Below are positions 12,635 to 32,306 of a stretch of 64,000 bases of DNA, piece after piece; position 1 is the stretch's first letter, and each line of letters begins with the position of its first letter. Location: NCBI GenBank assembly GCA_964035795.1, contig OZ038323.1:9508992-9572991 (forward strand), given 5' to 3'. The notes below the pieces were generated by a model. The model ran no database searches. It was not told the DNA's origin and saw only the letters and a list, made by a program, of their open reading frames with translations. The DNA comes from Pterobdella sp. o SKG-2022. Lineage: Eukaryota > Annelida > Clitellata > Hirudinida > Piscicolidae. The position numbers and the translations under genes were made by a program.

Positions 12635-15065
12635 TTTTTTTATTCAACGATGGCTATTTATTCTGATTTTGTCTGGGCAGTTGATTAGGAGTTTGAGTAG
12701 CTACTATGATTGTGTGTTTGAGGCTTGTAGGTTATCATCAATATAAAGCTTTAAGAGTTTAGCATCTTTTATATTGAAATATTATAAAAAATAATTTAAA
12801 CCCAATTTCAATTTTTTAAATTATATATGTTTATTTGTTGTTAATATAGTGGATACAAGCTGACTTTCATGAGACTGACGCTTCTGAACATTTTCTTAAA
12901 TGCAATAATTTATTCAAATACTAGTTCAGGCATTATATTATAAATTGTTAGAAAGAGTACTTCATTTTCGTTCAAAACCATGGTCAGTTTTATAGCTTTT
13001 TTAATTTTTGATTTATTTTTACATTTTAAATCGTGAAAACACTTCATTGGTCGATTTCACTTGCCGTTGTCTGTCTGCCGTAAGTTCATTATTTTATCAT
13101 TCAAAACTTTTCGTAATAAGTTTGAAAGTATATCAATAGTAGAATTTGGTATATTTTTTTTTCAAATTCTAGATGGTCTTTTTCGCTAAATATTTTATGC
13201 GCGAAGCTTATAAACGTCTGTCTGCATGCATAAAGTTGGTCAGTGAGTGAATCTTGAAATAAGAAAATAAAAACTAATCAAGTTCAAATAAAACTAAGAA
13301 ATTTTTCTAAATTCTCAGACTTAAAGCTTTAATTTTCAATTTTTTTTATATGAACATTGTAAAAGATTCGCTGATTAAAACGAAATTTATGCCTAATAAA
13401 ACTAATTATTTTTGTCAAAGTATTTTCAAGTAGCTTCCAAGAAGGTATACGTTTTTCTACAGAGCTGTGTGAATATTATGATTTCAAAATTCCAAATCAT
13501 TTTGTGTGTACCGATTTCAGATATAAATTGCGTGAATAAATTGATAGGCTCATTGCTGTACTGAGCTCAAGTTGACTTTAAAATTGATTTTTTAACTTTC
13601 AATGATTATAAATCTCAAAGCTACTGTTCATAAATTATTTAAATCTATTTCACATTTTTTATTGAGTAAAACATTTCAATGAAGCGTTTATGATTTTTGG
13701 CTATATTTTTGAAGTTCGAAGCGTTCCCTTTTACAGAACTTATATTTAATTAAATAATGATTATTTCCAAATGATTAAATATGGTTTAGCTGGTTGTGTT
13801 AGCAGCATAGCTTGTTTTTGTGTCATTTGCTTACAAGTTTGTTAACATGATCACTGATAAATGTCGGAGTCCACTGCTTCACAGAACATGAAATAAGTAA
13901 CGAATCAAAATGTTCGGTGATGATTTGCAAACACTGATACAAGCCTGTTTGAAGTCAATGTTCGAACCTCCATTGCAAGTAGTTAAGTTTTCGGTTATTA
14001 TTGTTGATGTATTCAAACTTTCAATAAACCGCTGTTGTTTTTATCGTTATTTTTAAACTCATGAATTGCTAGATCAATTTTTAGAAAATTACATTGCGGA
14101 ATTTACTCAAACGAAGATTGAATAGATAAAAATAAAACATGACAAAAGAAAGCTGTAAAAACCGAACTACGTTATACCAATTTTTTTTAATAGTTTGATG
14201 CCAATCAAAAAATTGTTGTAATATTATTGTTCAAGATTCGTCAGTAAAAAGCGTATACTAGCGATTTATCTATGAATAATGAAGCTTTTTCTACGTAAGT
14301 TTCAAGTAGGATTGATAGGGCTTTATAAGTTTTTAATGATGTGGATTTATAAAAATGATAAAAATCATTAATAGAAAATTTCTTTTATATTAAAATACTT
14401 GACACAAACGAATTTAATATAAAAGATACACCCAAAACTTTAACATAAACAATTTGAATCAAAATTGAAAAAAAAATGGTATACCATAAACATTCCCAGT
14501 CATAATCTCTTACAAATCTTGAGCGCCTCTGAAGCAATCGAATTGATAACTGTGCGCTATAAAAATCTTAATAATAATTTGTACCTCCACTTGATAATGT
14601 AAGTTCATCTTACAAAAAGCTTTGGGAAATAAAATATAATACCAGTGAAATCTATGATAACTAAACTGTCCAAATAAATGTTCCTATAAATAATAGAAAG
14701 GTATTTGTAATACACATAAATTTGTAATCCAGATTATAAGAATAAAGTGCTTATTGTTAGATAGATCAATATTTTGAGCTGTCTAATAAATCAAACTTTG
14801 TGATTTTCGTTCAATTCCTATATTTAAACCAACTTATACAAAATAGAAAAATTTAACTGAAGAAAAATATAATAGTGTTAAAAAAATGAAAAACAAAACC
14901 TTCACTTGATAGATAACAAAAAAAGTTTTAATTATCAAATTTGAAAAAAACTTGATATAATAAAAATTTTTGGAAGATATTAAAAACTGTACTATTTTCG
15001 AAAAAACAAAATAAAAAAGATTATATAACAACCCCAAGTTGTATAGATACATACAGATTCCAACT
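12635..15065. other. intergenic, no gene seen
   Basis: Between the 3' ends of the calcium-sensor gene (+) and the NUDT16-like gene (-), which are tail to tail. I see only AT-rich sequence and one LINE-like 3' tail near 14520-14580. Confidence 0.6.
14520..14582 (+). repeat. LINE/SINE 3' tail fragment with GCGCTATAAAAAT
   Basis: The stretch GAGCGCCTCTGAAGCAATCG followed by a spacer, GTGCGCTATAAAAAT and AATAATAA has the same plan as the 3' end of the LINE remnant at 37140-37841 (read on the minus strand: GCGCCTCTGAA, spacer, GCGCTATACAAAT, AT-rich repeats). A near copy is at 52428-52490. It is a truncated 3' end with no coding left. Confidence 0.5.
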
Positions 15066-16136
15066 TTAACTTTGCCTACAACTAATGATCCTTTTGTATC
15101 CCTCCAAAGCTTTCTTTAAGTGCTCTTCACTAATGATTTTCCTTTGTTTCAATGTCTCGAGTAATTGTTCTTTGGCACATCCAGCGAAATGGTTGGTTAA
15201 AAAAGTTGGCAGTCCCCTTAGCTCATCATCCATTATAAACAGAGGTACTCTAGTCATTCCCATGGTCTGTGATGGTACGATAAAATAGTTGTTTTTTAGA
15301 TGAGAAATTTGGTAAAATTTTAAGCAAGGTTGAGTGATTTTGGTGGTTTTATTTTTTAGTATTTCAATATAGTTTGTATAAAATGTTTTTCACATTGAAG
15401 ATGAAATTTAAGTTTTTTATCAAAAATATTTTAAAATTTTCCAAATGGTATAATTGAAATACATATTATATTACCTCTGTTGCCCAATCTTTTGCATTAA
15501 TAATATTATTTTCAATTTTTGTAAAATTATCTTTTGAAACTTCTTTTGCATAAAAGTGATTCACCATTTTCTTTTTATCATTCACAGAAGTCATGATGTG
15601 ATCTTTAAAAAAAAATCAGACTTCAATAAATTTTATTTTTTAAACAAAAAACCTTTATCTTCAAATTTGCACATATTTTCATTTAGACCAAATTCTTCTT
15701 GTAACTCTCTAAAATTGTTGTATTAATGATAGAAAAAGTTGATTTTTAATTATTTTGAAAATTGATGGTTGAAATGTATAACCTATTAAGGCATGTAACT
15801 ACATCTTCTTTAGCATCACACAAACCCCCACCAAAACCCAAATTTCCATCATTTCTTATTTGCATCTGAATAATCAGTTGAATCAAAACAAAACCTTTTT
15901 CAATTAAGAAACAAACTCACAAGGACATTTCCGAATCGCGGATACCGGTTCCACAAGACGTCAGAAGAGAGGGAATATATCATACCATGAGTGGCGTGCA
16001 TATAGTGCTTATAATCTCTTAAACTACTTGCAAAGTCAACTTCTTTAAAATCAACAGCATTGTCATTTGGAACACCGTAAGACCAAACATTGACCACTTC
16101 CCCATTTTCCAACTTCGCAAAGTCTTCCGAATGCAT
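15066..16136 (-). CDS. NUDT16: NUDT16-like Nudix hydrolase (5 exons, 227 aa)
   Basis: Exons in transcript order: 16136-15921, 15865-15783, 15708-15653, 15602-15475, 15266-15066. Introns are 50-208 nt, all GT-AG, and phases fit. The Nudix box is complete: G86-x5-E92-x7-REL-x-EEFGL (residues 86-108), formed by exons 2 and 3. Diagnostic NUDT16 blocks are MQIRNDGNLGF, NHFYAKEV, and VPLFIMDDELRGLPTF with NHFAGCAKEQLLETL near the C-terminus. Family knowledge: NUDT16 hydrolyses (d)IDP/ITP and removes m7G, NAD and FAD caps from RNA (U8 snoRNA decapping). At 227 residues it is about 30 longer than the human protein, the excess being an N-terminal extension; an internal start is possible. It lies 410 bp downstream of the NAD+ synthetase gene on the same strand. 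Confidence 0.9.
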
Positions 16137-16546
16137 TATAAATTTATTTTAATTTTTGAAAAAAATACAAACAATTGAATAAGCCCCTTGAAATTAAATC
16201 ACTTTAATCACCGTAAAAATACAAAAATAAAAGCATAAGTGCATTCAGGTATCAAAAAGTGAACGTGTCTATCTAATATCAAATTGATATATCAACCAGA
16301 AGTTTAAATATAAAATCTATGACATTAAAAAAATTCAACCTAAGGCATTTTTTCCTTTTTTGAATTAGTAACAAATAGTGTAAAATCTGGAAGCCAAAAA
16401 TAGCTAATGTTTTTTAATAATGCACATTTAATAAAGATAAAAAATTTTACGATAAAAATTCAGTACTAAATTATTTTTAATATTTGTCTTCAAACTTTCA
16501 ACAAATAATGTTATGATATTTCACAGTCATAAACGACATTAGAGAC

Positions 16547-19500
16547 TCAATCCAATGGATCTTTGTCTCCCTCTACGATGGCTGGTAACACTTTAACCTA
16601 ATTTTGTGGTAAAAATTTATCATTAAACAGTGTAATTAATAAAAACTGTATTCATGAAATATGGTGATATACAACTACCTGTTGGTCAATATGATTGAAT
16701 TGCCAAGACCAGTCGCTATTGTATAAGAAGGGCCTGTGGTCTATCCTGAAAACAAACATCATGATGATAACCAACACTAATATAATAATTAAAAAAAATC
16801 ATATGTTTGCAATTATTAATATTAATTTCTTATTTTCTATTTTTCATTAAATTTATTTTTTTAAGACAAAGGTAATAACAAAAATCAACAGCATAATTTA
16901 CTTGGTTAAGAAACTAGTGTGCAAGTGTGGAGTGAAAATTGTGCTCTTATGCCTGGAGTTATATTTTGATAATATCTTTAATTATAATGAAAATATTAGT
17001 AGTAGTAATTGTATATTGTTAAATTCATTAGAAAGAGAGATAATTAGTGTTAAGAAACTAGTGTGCAAGTGTGGAGTGAAAATTGTGCTCTTATGCCTGG
17101 AGTTATATTTTGATAATATCTTTAATTATAATGAAAATATTAGTAGTAGTAATTGTATATTGTTAAATTCATTAGAAAGAGAGATAATTAGTGTTAAGAT
17201 AATCAAATTCATTCCAATATGTGTGGGAAACTGTTTAAATACAGCTTATAAAAAAAATATAAATTGAACAAATAAAACAATAAAATACCTATTGACAGCA
17301 TAACGTCGGAAAAAGTTCTTTACTTTTTGGGCGACCTGAAACAAGTATTGTCGAAACTCAACATATCGATACAAAGATTCAAAATTACATTCAAACACTA
17401 TCCAAAAACGTCAACACGAAATTTATGCCTACGAATCAATCCCACCAATCAGCCCAACATACACACACAACCACCGCAACCAATCAAACACACAAATTCA
17501 CACCAACCAATCAAACCTCTTGAGGTGTATACTTGTTCTTCCAAAAGGAGATTAGTTTGGTAAACATAGAATAGGGTCCACACCTGTTGATGAGCATCAG
17601 CTTCCCAAACAATGCTAATTCCTCATAGGTCATTCCCAGGTCTGCCTGCCATGCAATTCAATGCGATATGTTATATAAAATAGCATACAGTACAGTAGAA
17701 TGCATACATAAAAGCTTATACTGAATGAAAAAACTCAAGAAAATAAAAAGAAAAACAATGAAAAATAAAAAATACTAAAAGAAGTAATAAAATACAAAGC
17801 TATACAAAAAACATACTTAATATAATACAATACTCTACAACTCGAAAAAAAAAACAAAAAATTCATCGCTAACATGTTATGGTGACAAAAACGATATTGG
17901 AAAATTGAATAACCACCATATTAATTTGATTAACAATATCAATAATAAAAATAATAACTAACTTCATCAGTCTGAACGGCCTTCCCCTCCACTAACGGCT
18001 TCAGCTCAGCAGAGGGAGGAGCTGAATGCACCCTAGAAAGAAGATAACGTGTAAAATAATAAAAACAATTATAAGAATAATCATAATTATTCCACCACTA
18101 CTGATATCGTATTTATCTTTACAATAACGCCACTTCCTCCATCACTAACCCTCCTTCCTCCAAATTACTACTACTACAAAACTATTAAAACACCGCTACC
18201 TTTTCACCACTTCACTTCACCACTAACTTCCTGAGAGATTGGTAGTTGAACTTATCGACAGTGTACAAGATGAACTTTCGTAAATCATTCTTACTGAATC
18301 CTCCGATAGGATTTATGTCAGAGCTTGAGCAGTCGTATTTGGTGCAGTACCCTACCACACTGTAATGTTTTGTGAGGGTTTGTGTAGGTATAGTAGTAAG
18401 TAACTCATAAATAAAAAAATTTGATAGTTATTATAAAAACGATTGTATAAAAATGTTGATGAAATTGCTAAATGGATAAATATTCAGATATATAAAAACA
18501 TAAAACATTCACCTCTCATCAGCATTAGCTGTCCCAAGCATCAACAAATACCCCGTGGGTAAGCTCAACTGGGCCAGTAGGTAGCTTGTTACCATTCGTG
18601 TGCGAGCCTGTTGTGTGAGCTTATGTGTTTATCCCATTCAAAGTTTAGCTTATAGCAGCATCATCATCATGTTTTTAAATCCGTTTCCATGCTAGCATGG
18701 GTTTATCACTCATTATGTCATAAACTAAAAACAAAATCTTCTTCCAAAGCCCAGAATAACCTGCAAGTTTTGTAGAGCCAATGACTGGTTGCGCGTGCCA
18801 TCCGTGCTAGAGAAATCGAAAGGAGTTGGTTGGATTGTGGGCAAGATGGCCAGAAAAGCCGATACGGCTGGTTGTATGTCCGCTTCTAAGTGGCGGCTGA
18901 CGGTATTGTGTGTCGGTATTGGGATAAGTTTTATCAATACAGTTGTTTTGAATTTATAAGCTATAAAATTTGAAAATACCAAATTTCAAAACAAGTTAAA
19001 AAAACCAATAAATACATAAAAATTTGTCAAAACACCGTTTCCATCATAAGATTCCCACCACCCCACCAATAGATCACCTCCCTATGTCCACAGCCACTTC
19101 AGCAGCTCTTTGTCTCGTATCACTTGAGCTATTAGAAGTACCCAAGTAACACGTGACCAACAATCGTGACGTCAATTCTTTGTGGTCTTTAGGGGTATAA
19201 CTATCCTCTGCAACAATCCTGCGTATATCTTCTAGCGCTTTTTTGTCTGTTAGTTTCAATTTATATAGAAAATCAAACAATGTAAATTTTTGGAAAAATT
19301 TCATGAAAGAAAAAAATACTTCTTGAAATTTTTTTCTAATTAACATATTAATTATAGAATAAAAGCAATAATAGAAGTAATAATATATTAGCAATAAACC
19401 AGCACACCTCCGAACTTGACAGCATCACAGACCAACCAGGCCATGTTGGACACGATGCATGCAACAGAGGCGCTGTCGAGACCTCCCGAAAGAGGCAGAA

Positions 19501-22500
19501 AAAAACCTGAACCACCACTACGTCTTAAATAGTCCCACAACCAACAAGCTGGTCCCAGGCTTTGAAAGGGTTTGTTGAGTTGAATTTTGAAGCTGGTGAA
19601 GATTTCATCATTATATTTTTTTAGAAACATCGTGTGTTCTTTTGTAAACTTGAATTTCACCATTAAAACTTCAAATTATGAGGATTTATAAAAACACGTA
19701 GAGAAAATTTCTATTGAGCCAAATAAAAATGTTTGTTACGTGTTCTTATAAATCCTCATAATTTGAAGTTTTAATGGTGAAAATATTTTAAATTAAGTTT
19801 TTTATAGTTGTGTGGTTACAACCTTATCTCTTGCTCGGGAGTGTGATAAGACCAGGTGAGAGGCAGTGAAGTATCGAGGTAGGGGTTGACACTTGACACC
19901 CCGAAAGCCACATTCACCCTTGGGAATGATATCTTTGGTGCACTCTGTGATGTCACACATGATTAAAAATATTATATATCAGCTATTATGATCATAGATG
20001 TTTATAGATAGATAAAATGCCCGTATGAACAAACTCATACCAGATTCAATATAAAAACATTGAACACTACAATACAACAACTTGTCTGAAGCCATTGTTA
20101 GAGGTGGTTTTGTAGGCGGTGACGTCATCCAGGTCGACCACTGCAGTCAACACTTCCTGTGACGTCATTTTTTATTAACATGAAATTTATTTAAGATAAA
20201 ATCAAACCGGGTAACACCAGTTCAAACCAACAAACTCCAAAAAAACGACCCACTCACCACTTCCTTCAAGCAGAACTGACTACCTTGCACCATCACATAG
20301 CCATTGCATGCTATGCCACTGCAGCCATCGTAATATACGCTGTCGCCATCACAGCCCAAGAAGTTCGCAAACATGTACACACCGCCACTCTATGCCGTTT
20401 TTGCTTATTATTAGTGTTCTAATTATCTTCGTCGTTACCACTAGAATTTTACATTTTGATCTGTCTTAACGTCGTTTTTTAATTCATTTAATGATTAATT
20501 ATTGGATTTTTATTGATGATTTCATATCAACCCATCAAACAAAAATAAACCAGTCAACAAAACACACTTTGGACGTAGCCATGGTGATAGTATTGACCCT
20601 AGCATGAGTGTTATTGAAGGTGAAATGACTGCTACTTCCGTTTGTGACGACTTCAACTCCATCATCGTACATCTCCCTCGATGGACTGTTGTGTTATGAA
20701 GATACTCACGTTATCGATATTCCATTTTAAATATAATATGTTTATATTACATATTATAAATACGTATTTTATCAACTGCATATGTTGAGTTACTAATTTT
20801 ATTTTGTTTTATACTAGTATTTTTTCTATCAGAATTATAATTATTAGTTATATCATTAATGAATTCACTATTATTAAAATTATTGACACTAATATTATCA
20901 CAAAGACCTTACCTAATGGAACTGAACACCTCAGAGCCTATCTCACAGCCGAAACACGTGTCCAAGGTGGCCAACACTGCATCTCCAATCGGAACTGTTT
21001 TCTGTTGGTGCAAGCCACATGGCATTAATACTAGTAAAACTACTGATGTCTATACTGTTAATATTTTTTTTAAATCAAAAATAATTCATAGATTAACGCG
21101 AGAATTTTTCTTTTTTAATAAAAAAAAAATAGCAATAACCATAATAAAAAAATAATAATGAAATTTATTTATAATAATAAATTCAATAAAAAATAATAAC
21201 TTGGCCTGTGATCTGCCTTATCACGGTGGGCAAACAAAAGTCCTCCACCTGGAGTGCCATTTTTAATTAAAAAACTAATTAAAAGCTCTTATCATTATTT
21301 TTATTAATATAACCATTATTATTATTAATTTCTCAAAATATTATAATTTTCCATTATTTTAAATATAATATTTTATATTAGTTATTGTATTTCCATAAAT
21401 ACTCTAAAATTTGTATTAGCTTTACTAATATTTTTAACTATAATAATATTGATAGTGTTTTGCAAGCTTCACCTCTTTTTTTTTATCCCATGTTTTGAAT
21501 GCATACTGTTCTCTGTCAGCCTTTGAAAAACAAAAATGATTTAATAAATAATATTAATAATAAAAAATTATCAAAAACTATAAATAAATAAAATAATGAT
21601 TGAATAATATCTCACCGATCCTAAGACTTGCTTTGGTCTGATCAAGAGAACTTTCCTGAAATACATAAGAAATTTTATTAACATTCTTTTGTTTTGAGTT
21701 GATGAAAGTCGTATGAGCATGAACAAATTACTTGGGAAATTTCTAGTTTTGTTGTTTTATATAGTCTATATAAATTCTCTAAAGATTGCCTTTTTATTCA
21801 TAGATTCATGACAATAAACAGATTAATTTGCATGGCAAAACTTTTGCATCAATCAATATCCTTCTTAATACTTAACTTATTTATTGCTTTTTATACTGGA
21901 AAGCAATTAATAATTGAAAAAAAAACTAATATTATGAATGTTGCTAATTTCTAAACAATATTGATATACTATATTCCATGGCTGACTTATTAAGAAAGAT
22001 GACTCGACAGTTGTAGGTGAAGTTCTTATGACACACAGGCCTGAAAATGTGTCAAAATTATAGTTCACTTTTAACTGTGATATTGCCAGCTTTTCAAAAA
22101 AATAAATAAGAATCATAATAATAATTTTAAAAAAATAACAAACTGAAACTAACATTCCAACATCGCATATGATGTCAGTAGTTTCTGAAGACTGCAGCAA
22201 GGAAGCTAGTACTTGGAAGCTATGTAACACTGTGTCCTTCTCAGAAAAATGTGCCTCACAACCAAAACCACTGAAATTTTGGTGAATTGAAAATAATTAT
22301 ATAAACTGTTATAACAAGAAGATCATCAAGTTATTATTACCAGAAATAATGATAACTTTAAAGACATTGATAATCTAGTATGTTGAAAATTTATTTAATT
22401 TTATTAAAAGGTTATTTAAGAAAAACTAATTTTTAGTGGTTATGATGAAATTTCTTAAAATTTACTTTGACAAATTTTTGATGAATTACTTTAAAAATAA

Positions 22501-23383
22501 AAATATGTCCGAAAAGTTATATAAAAATGCATAATTTAGTGAAAAATTTCATTTGAGACCTAATTTCTAGCTCCGGTCCTAGTCTGTACTTTGCTCCTCT
22601 TTGCTTGGCAATTATTATACCTTTTTATTGGTTTGATTCTGTACAATTTTTCTTAAAATTTGTTTAATGATTTTTTTTTTCTCATGCTAGTATGAGTATG
22701 GATTGAACAGATAATATTTTTTGTTACAATGTTGATTGGATAAGAAAATATAATAAAGAACTAATGGATATAAGCAGATTTATATGAGATAAGTTAAATG
22801 AAAATTCATGGAAATTATAAAATTTGATTTTGGATTTTAATTAATTTTATGTAAGGATTGGTAGACAATGACATAATTAATAATTTAAGTTGAACAGAGA
22901 TATCAGTTTGAGAAGATTAAAGAAACAAGTAAAATAAAGTTAAAATATTAAATGAAAACAAAAGATTTTTTAAAGATTTCCAAAACATTAATCAAATAGA
23001 AACATTGAAATTTATTTTAAGAATAACAGATTGACTATTATTATTTTTTTATTATTATTATTATTATTTGTAGGGCGCACAGTTTGCAAACTAGGTTTGC
23101 TGCAGAGGCAGAGACTAGGAATAAGAAGTATTGGAACTGAAGATGTTTTGAATCATTTTGAAAAAATATAAAAAATGTTTAATATGCAACAGTGGCTGTT
23201 ATCTTCAAAAAAGAAACAACCGGGAAAACGCAGAAACCCGGATTTACAATCTTGTAATCTATAAAACCTTTGAAGATTGAAACGCAAACTATACAAACTT
23301 TGAAGTATATTTTTAGAATTGTGTTCAAAATCCAGTGCCCACTGGTTGAGGGAGCATGTTGCTAACACCACTTTTCTTCCCAT
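16547..23383 (-). CDS. NADSYN1: NAD+ synthetase with degenerate glutaminase domain (23 exons, 695 aa)
   Basis: Exons in transcript order: 23383-23299, 22620-22560, 22270-22154, 22040-21987, 21655-21616, 21520-21473, 21248-21201, 21001-20913, 20685-20568, 20389-20258, 20156-20082, 19944-19823, 19559-19408, 19246-19078, 18896-18761, 18607-18513, 18359-18228, 18032-17963, 17645-17517, 17335-17289, 16952-16902, 16745-16679, 16597-16547. Sum 2088 nt, one open frame, close to the human length. It converts deamido-NAD to NAD with ATP; the N-terminal nitrilase domain (1-300) normally releases ammonia from glutamine. The synthetase domain looks intact: [10 protein letters not shown]-loop SGGLDS (354-359), [31 protein letters not shown]. 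In the nitrilase domain E45 and K114 are kept but the nucleophile Cys is Gly173 (GCEIGSEVF), and the usual NxGNYRE-type segment after K114 is replaced. Start chosen at [20 protein letters not shown], matching the family N-terminus. Confidence 0.93.
16905..17199. repeat. exact 144-bp tandem duplication spanning most of a NAD+ synthetase exon
   Basis: Positions 16905-17048 and 17049-17192 are identical, and the match runs seven bases further (to 17199). Each unit contains the acceptor and first 38 nt of exon 21 (minus strand; [12 protein letters not shown]). Only the distal copy (16902-16952) is followed in transcript order by a donor, AA|GTAAAT, that keeps the frame; the other copy reads on into intron. 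Confidence 0.95.
17059..17096 (-). pseudogene. duplicated partial exon 21 of the NAD+ synthetase gene
   Basis: Second copy of the acceptor plus 38 coding nt of exon 21 within the 144-bp duplication. It lacks the natural donor used by the distal copy. Splicing at the internal CTA|GTTTCT would add 38 nt (not a multiple of three), so inclusion would break the frame. Best read as a decoy exon. Confidence 0.6.
18661..18702 (+). repeat. short interspersed repeat (CATGCTAGCATGGGTT type)
   Basis: TCATCATCAT, a short variable stretch, then CCGTTTCCATGCTAGCATGG. A close match lies at 40691-40740 in a DDX47 intron. It sits in a NAD+ synthetase intron. The motif resembles the conserved part of repeats common in cephalopod/lophotrochozoan genomes (from memory, not checked). 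Confidence 0.55.
19655..19782. repeat. 46-bp inverted repeat (hairpin) in a NAD+ synthetase intron
   Basis: Arms 19655-19700 and 19737-19782 are reverse complements with about one mismatch, separated by 36 bp. The structure lies wholly in the intron between exons 12 and 13. It could be a small foldback element or a recent inverted duplication. Confidence 0.85.
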
Positions 23384-23869
23384 GATTCAACAATATGCAG
23401 TTTCGAAAATTATTTCACAAAAAAGGTGAAAATTTATGGTCGCAATGCTTATAAAAGAAATTATTTTATATTATATTAGTCTTGAAGATATAATCGGAAC
23501 CTCAAGAACTTTCAATATAAAAGTTTCGTAGCAAGTTGTATAAAAGTTTGAAAAAAGGATTTAAAAAAAATAAATTGTAGAATACAAAATTTAGCTAAAA
23601 TTTATAAGATTACAATTTATTGGTTGATTTGATACTTTTCATTTTTTCAATATTAACTCAATAATTTTTTAATTTTTAATAATATTTTTTACTCTTTAAA
23701 ATTAAAATTAAGGCAAACAGCCAATGCCCTTTGATCTTACGATCTAGGACTCTTTAACCTTTTAAATAGGTTGAACTCATCTGGAAATTTTCATGGTTGA
23801 GGATTTATAGCTGCGTACAAAAAATTTTATTGCTGTTTCGAAATAGTCAAGTATTGACATTTTGAGGAA
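23384..23869. promoter_or_regulatory. 486-bp divergent intergenic region between NADSYN1 and ACO1
   Basis: The start codons of NADSYN1 (minus, 23383) and ACO1 (plus, 23870) face away from each other across 486 bp, so the two genes probably share a bidirectional promoter region. The sequence is AT-rich; I cannot identify a core promoter element or an iron-responsive hairpin with confidence. Confidence 0.5.
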
Positions 23870-30861
<6,992 letters not shown>

Positions 30862-32306
30862 TGAAGTTTCCATTCACTCAAAGAGTGCAGATGGGTAGAT
30901 AGCGGGATGGAGAAAAGTGATGGATGAAGAAATTTATGAGTAGATAGGTGGATGAGGGAAAAAGTAGATACATGGATAGGTGGATAGACGGTTTAAGAGA
31001 TAAATGAAAAGCCAGATAAATAGAAAGGAAATAGGACATGAATAAAGATCGTAGCAACAACTATGGTTCGATGAAGATATTGTTAGTGTCTATTTGTTAT
31101 CTGTGATAACACTCTTCTTGAAACTGTATTTAAGAATCCATTCCTTGCAATCATGACTAATATCGTTTATGTTTTCTTTTTGTTTCTAATATAAAAGCTT
31201 CATTCAATTTAATTATTTTTTATTGATTTTATCCTTATTTTTAGTATTATTTCATTAGCTTGAAAATAAACGTAAACTAATGATTTGAGTATTATGCTAC
31301 TAGCAGTATAACTTCACACATTTGTGCTCAGATATGCCATGAAGCTTATTATTTAGCTTATACGCCGACCGTCTCATAACAAGTCCTTGCACTAACTCTC
31401 AACAAATCAAATTCAGTGCTTTTCTCAATATGAAGTTCATTATAACTTACGTACGTGTTCAGTATATTCAATTATTAATTTTAATATATTTGATTATTAA
31501 TCTTACTCTTGACTTCTACAACGGGTATTAACAAACGCTTTGGTTTTTTGGAATAAAATTTATTAAAACAATTGGAATTGATGAATTTATTTGAAGTTTC
31601 CATTAAAATTATTATTTATCACAACCACCAAATCAATAACTTTAATAACTAAAAATAGAGTTAAAAAAAACTATCAATTTCACTTGGTGCAATAAGTTTT
31701 ACAATATAGAAGTAAAATAAAAAAAATATAGCTTTGCTACGGTAGATTGATTTGAAACTATCATAAAACTGAGATTAAATCTCGAAAAATGCTTGTGAAT
31801 TATCATTAAACGGCATTCGATCAGAGCTTCAAATACATTACAGCAACCAAACGAATCACTTGGTTAAACAGTCATAATGCAACAATGTGAACCTATCAAT
31901 TGTGTTAAACTAACAGATGAACCTGGCGGTCGATTTATATATGATATTGTTTGTATTGTTTTGGGTGGGTTTTATTTAATCAATGAAATAGTAAAGAAAT
32001 TACCTACAAGCTAACCATGATTTAAGCTGGATTGCAATTTTATGTTATAATATAACAATTTTTTAAAATTTTCAGTATGGCCTACTATATTTATTATAAT
32101 AAAAAAATATATGATAAAAGAAGTTGAGGTGTGCAAGAGATGATGACAAAAAAAACAAAAAATCATTTGAATAGTAATAAAACATTGATTAAGAGTATTT
32201 TAAAGAATTTCAATCCTTATTGAATAAATAATCACAGAGAAAAAATATTGATAATAATATGAATTATAATAACATTGATGATTCTGATAACTAAAACAAA
32301 AATAAA
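30862..32306. other. ACO1 3' flank and ACO1-ATE1 intergenic region
   Basis: A canonical AATAAA at 31041-31046, about 180 nt after the ACO1 stop, is a candidate polyadenylation signal; the intervening 3' UTR has degenerate GGATAG/GATGGA tetranucleotide repeats. The rest is AT-rich sequence with no gene seen. ACO1 and ATE1 are tail to tail here. Confidence 0.5.

Noticed and set aside
16915..16952. NAD+ synthetase exon 21 ending at the internal CTA|GTTTCT donor
   Set aside because: It shifts the frame into an immediate stop; the donor AA|GTAAAT at 16901 gives an in-phase join and better length agreement with the family.
16902..17267. 121-codon plus-strand open frame with an internal 48-residue repeat
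   Set aside because: It is antisense to NAD+ synthetase exon 21 and its 144-bp duplication; 144 is divisible by three, so the frame survives by chance.
19388..19663. Minus-strand 91-codon frame read as one small gene starting [10 protein letters not shown]
   Set aside because: Only 19559-19408 is coding (NAD+ synthetase exon 13); the rest is intron, including part of the inverted repeat.
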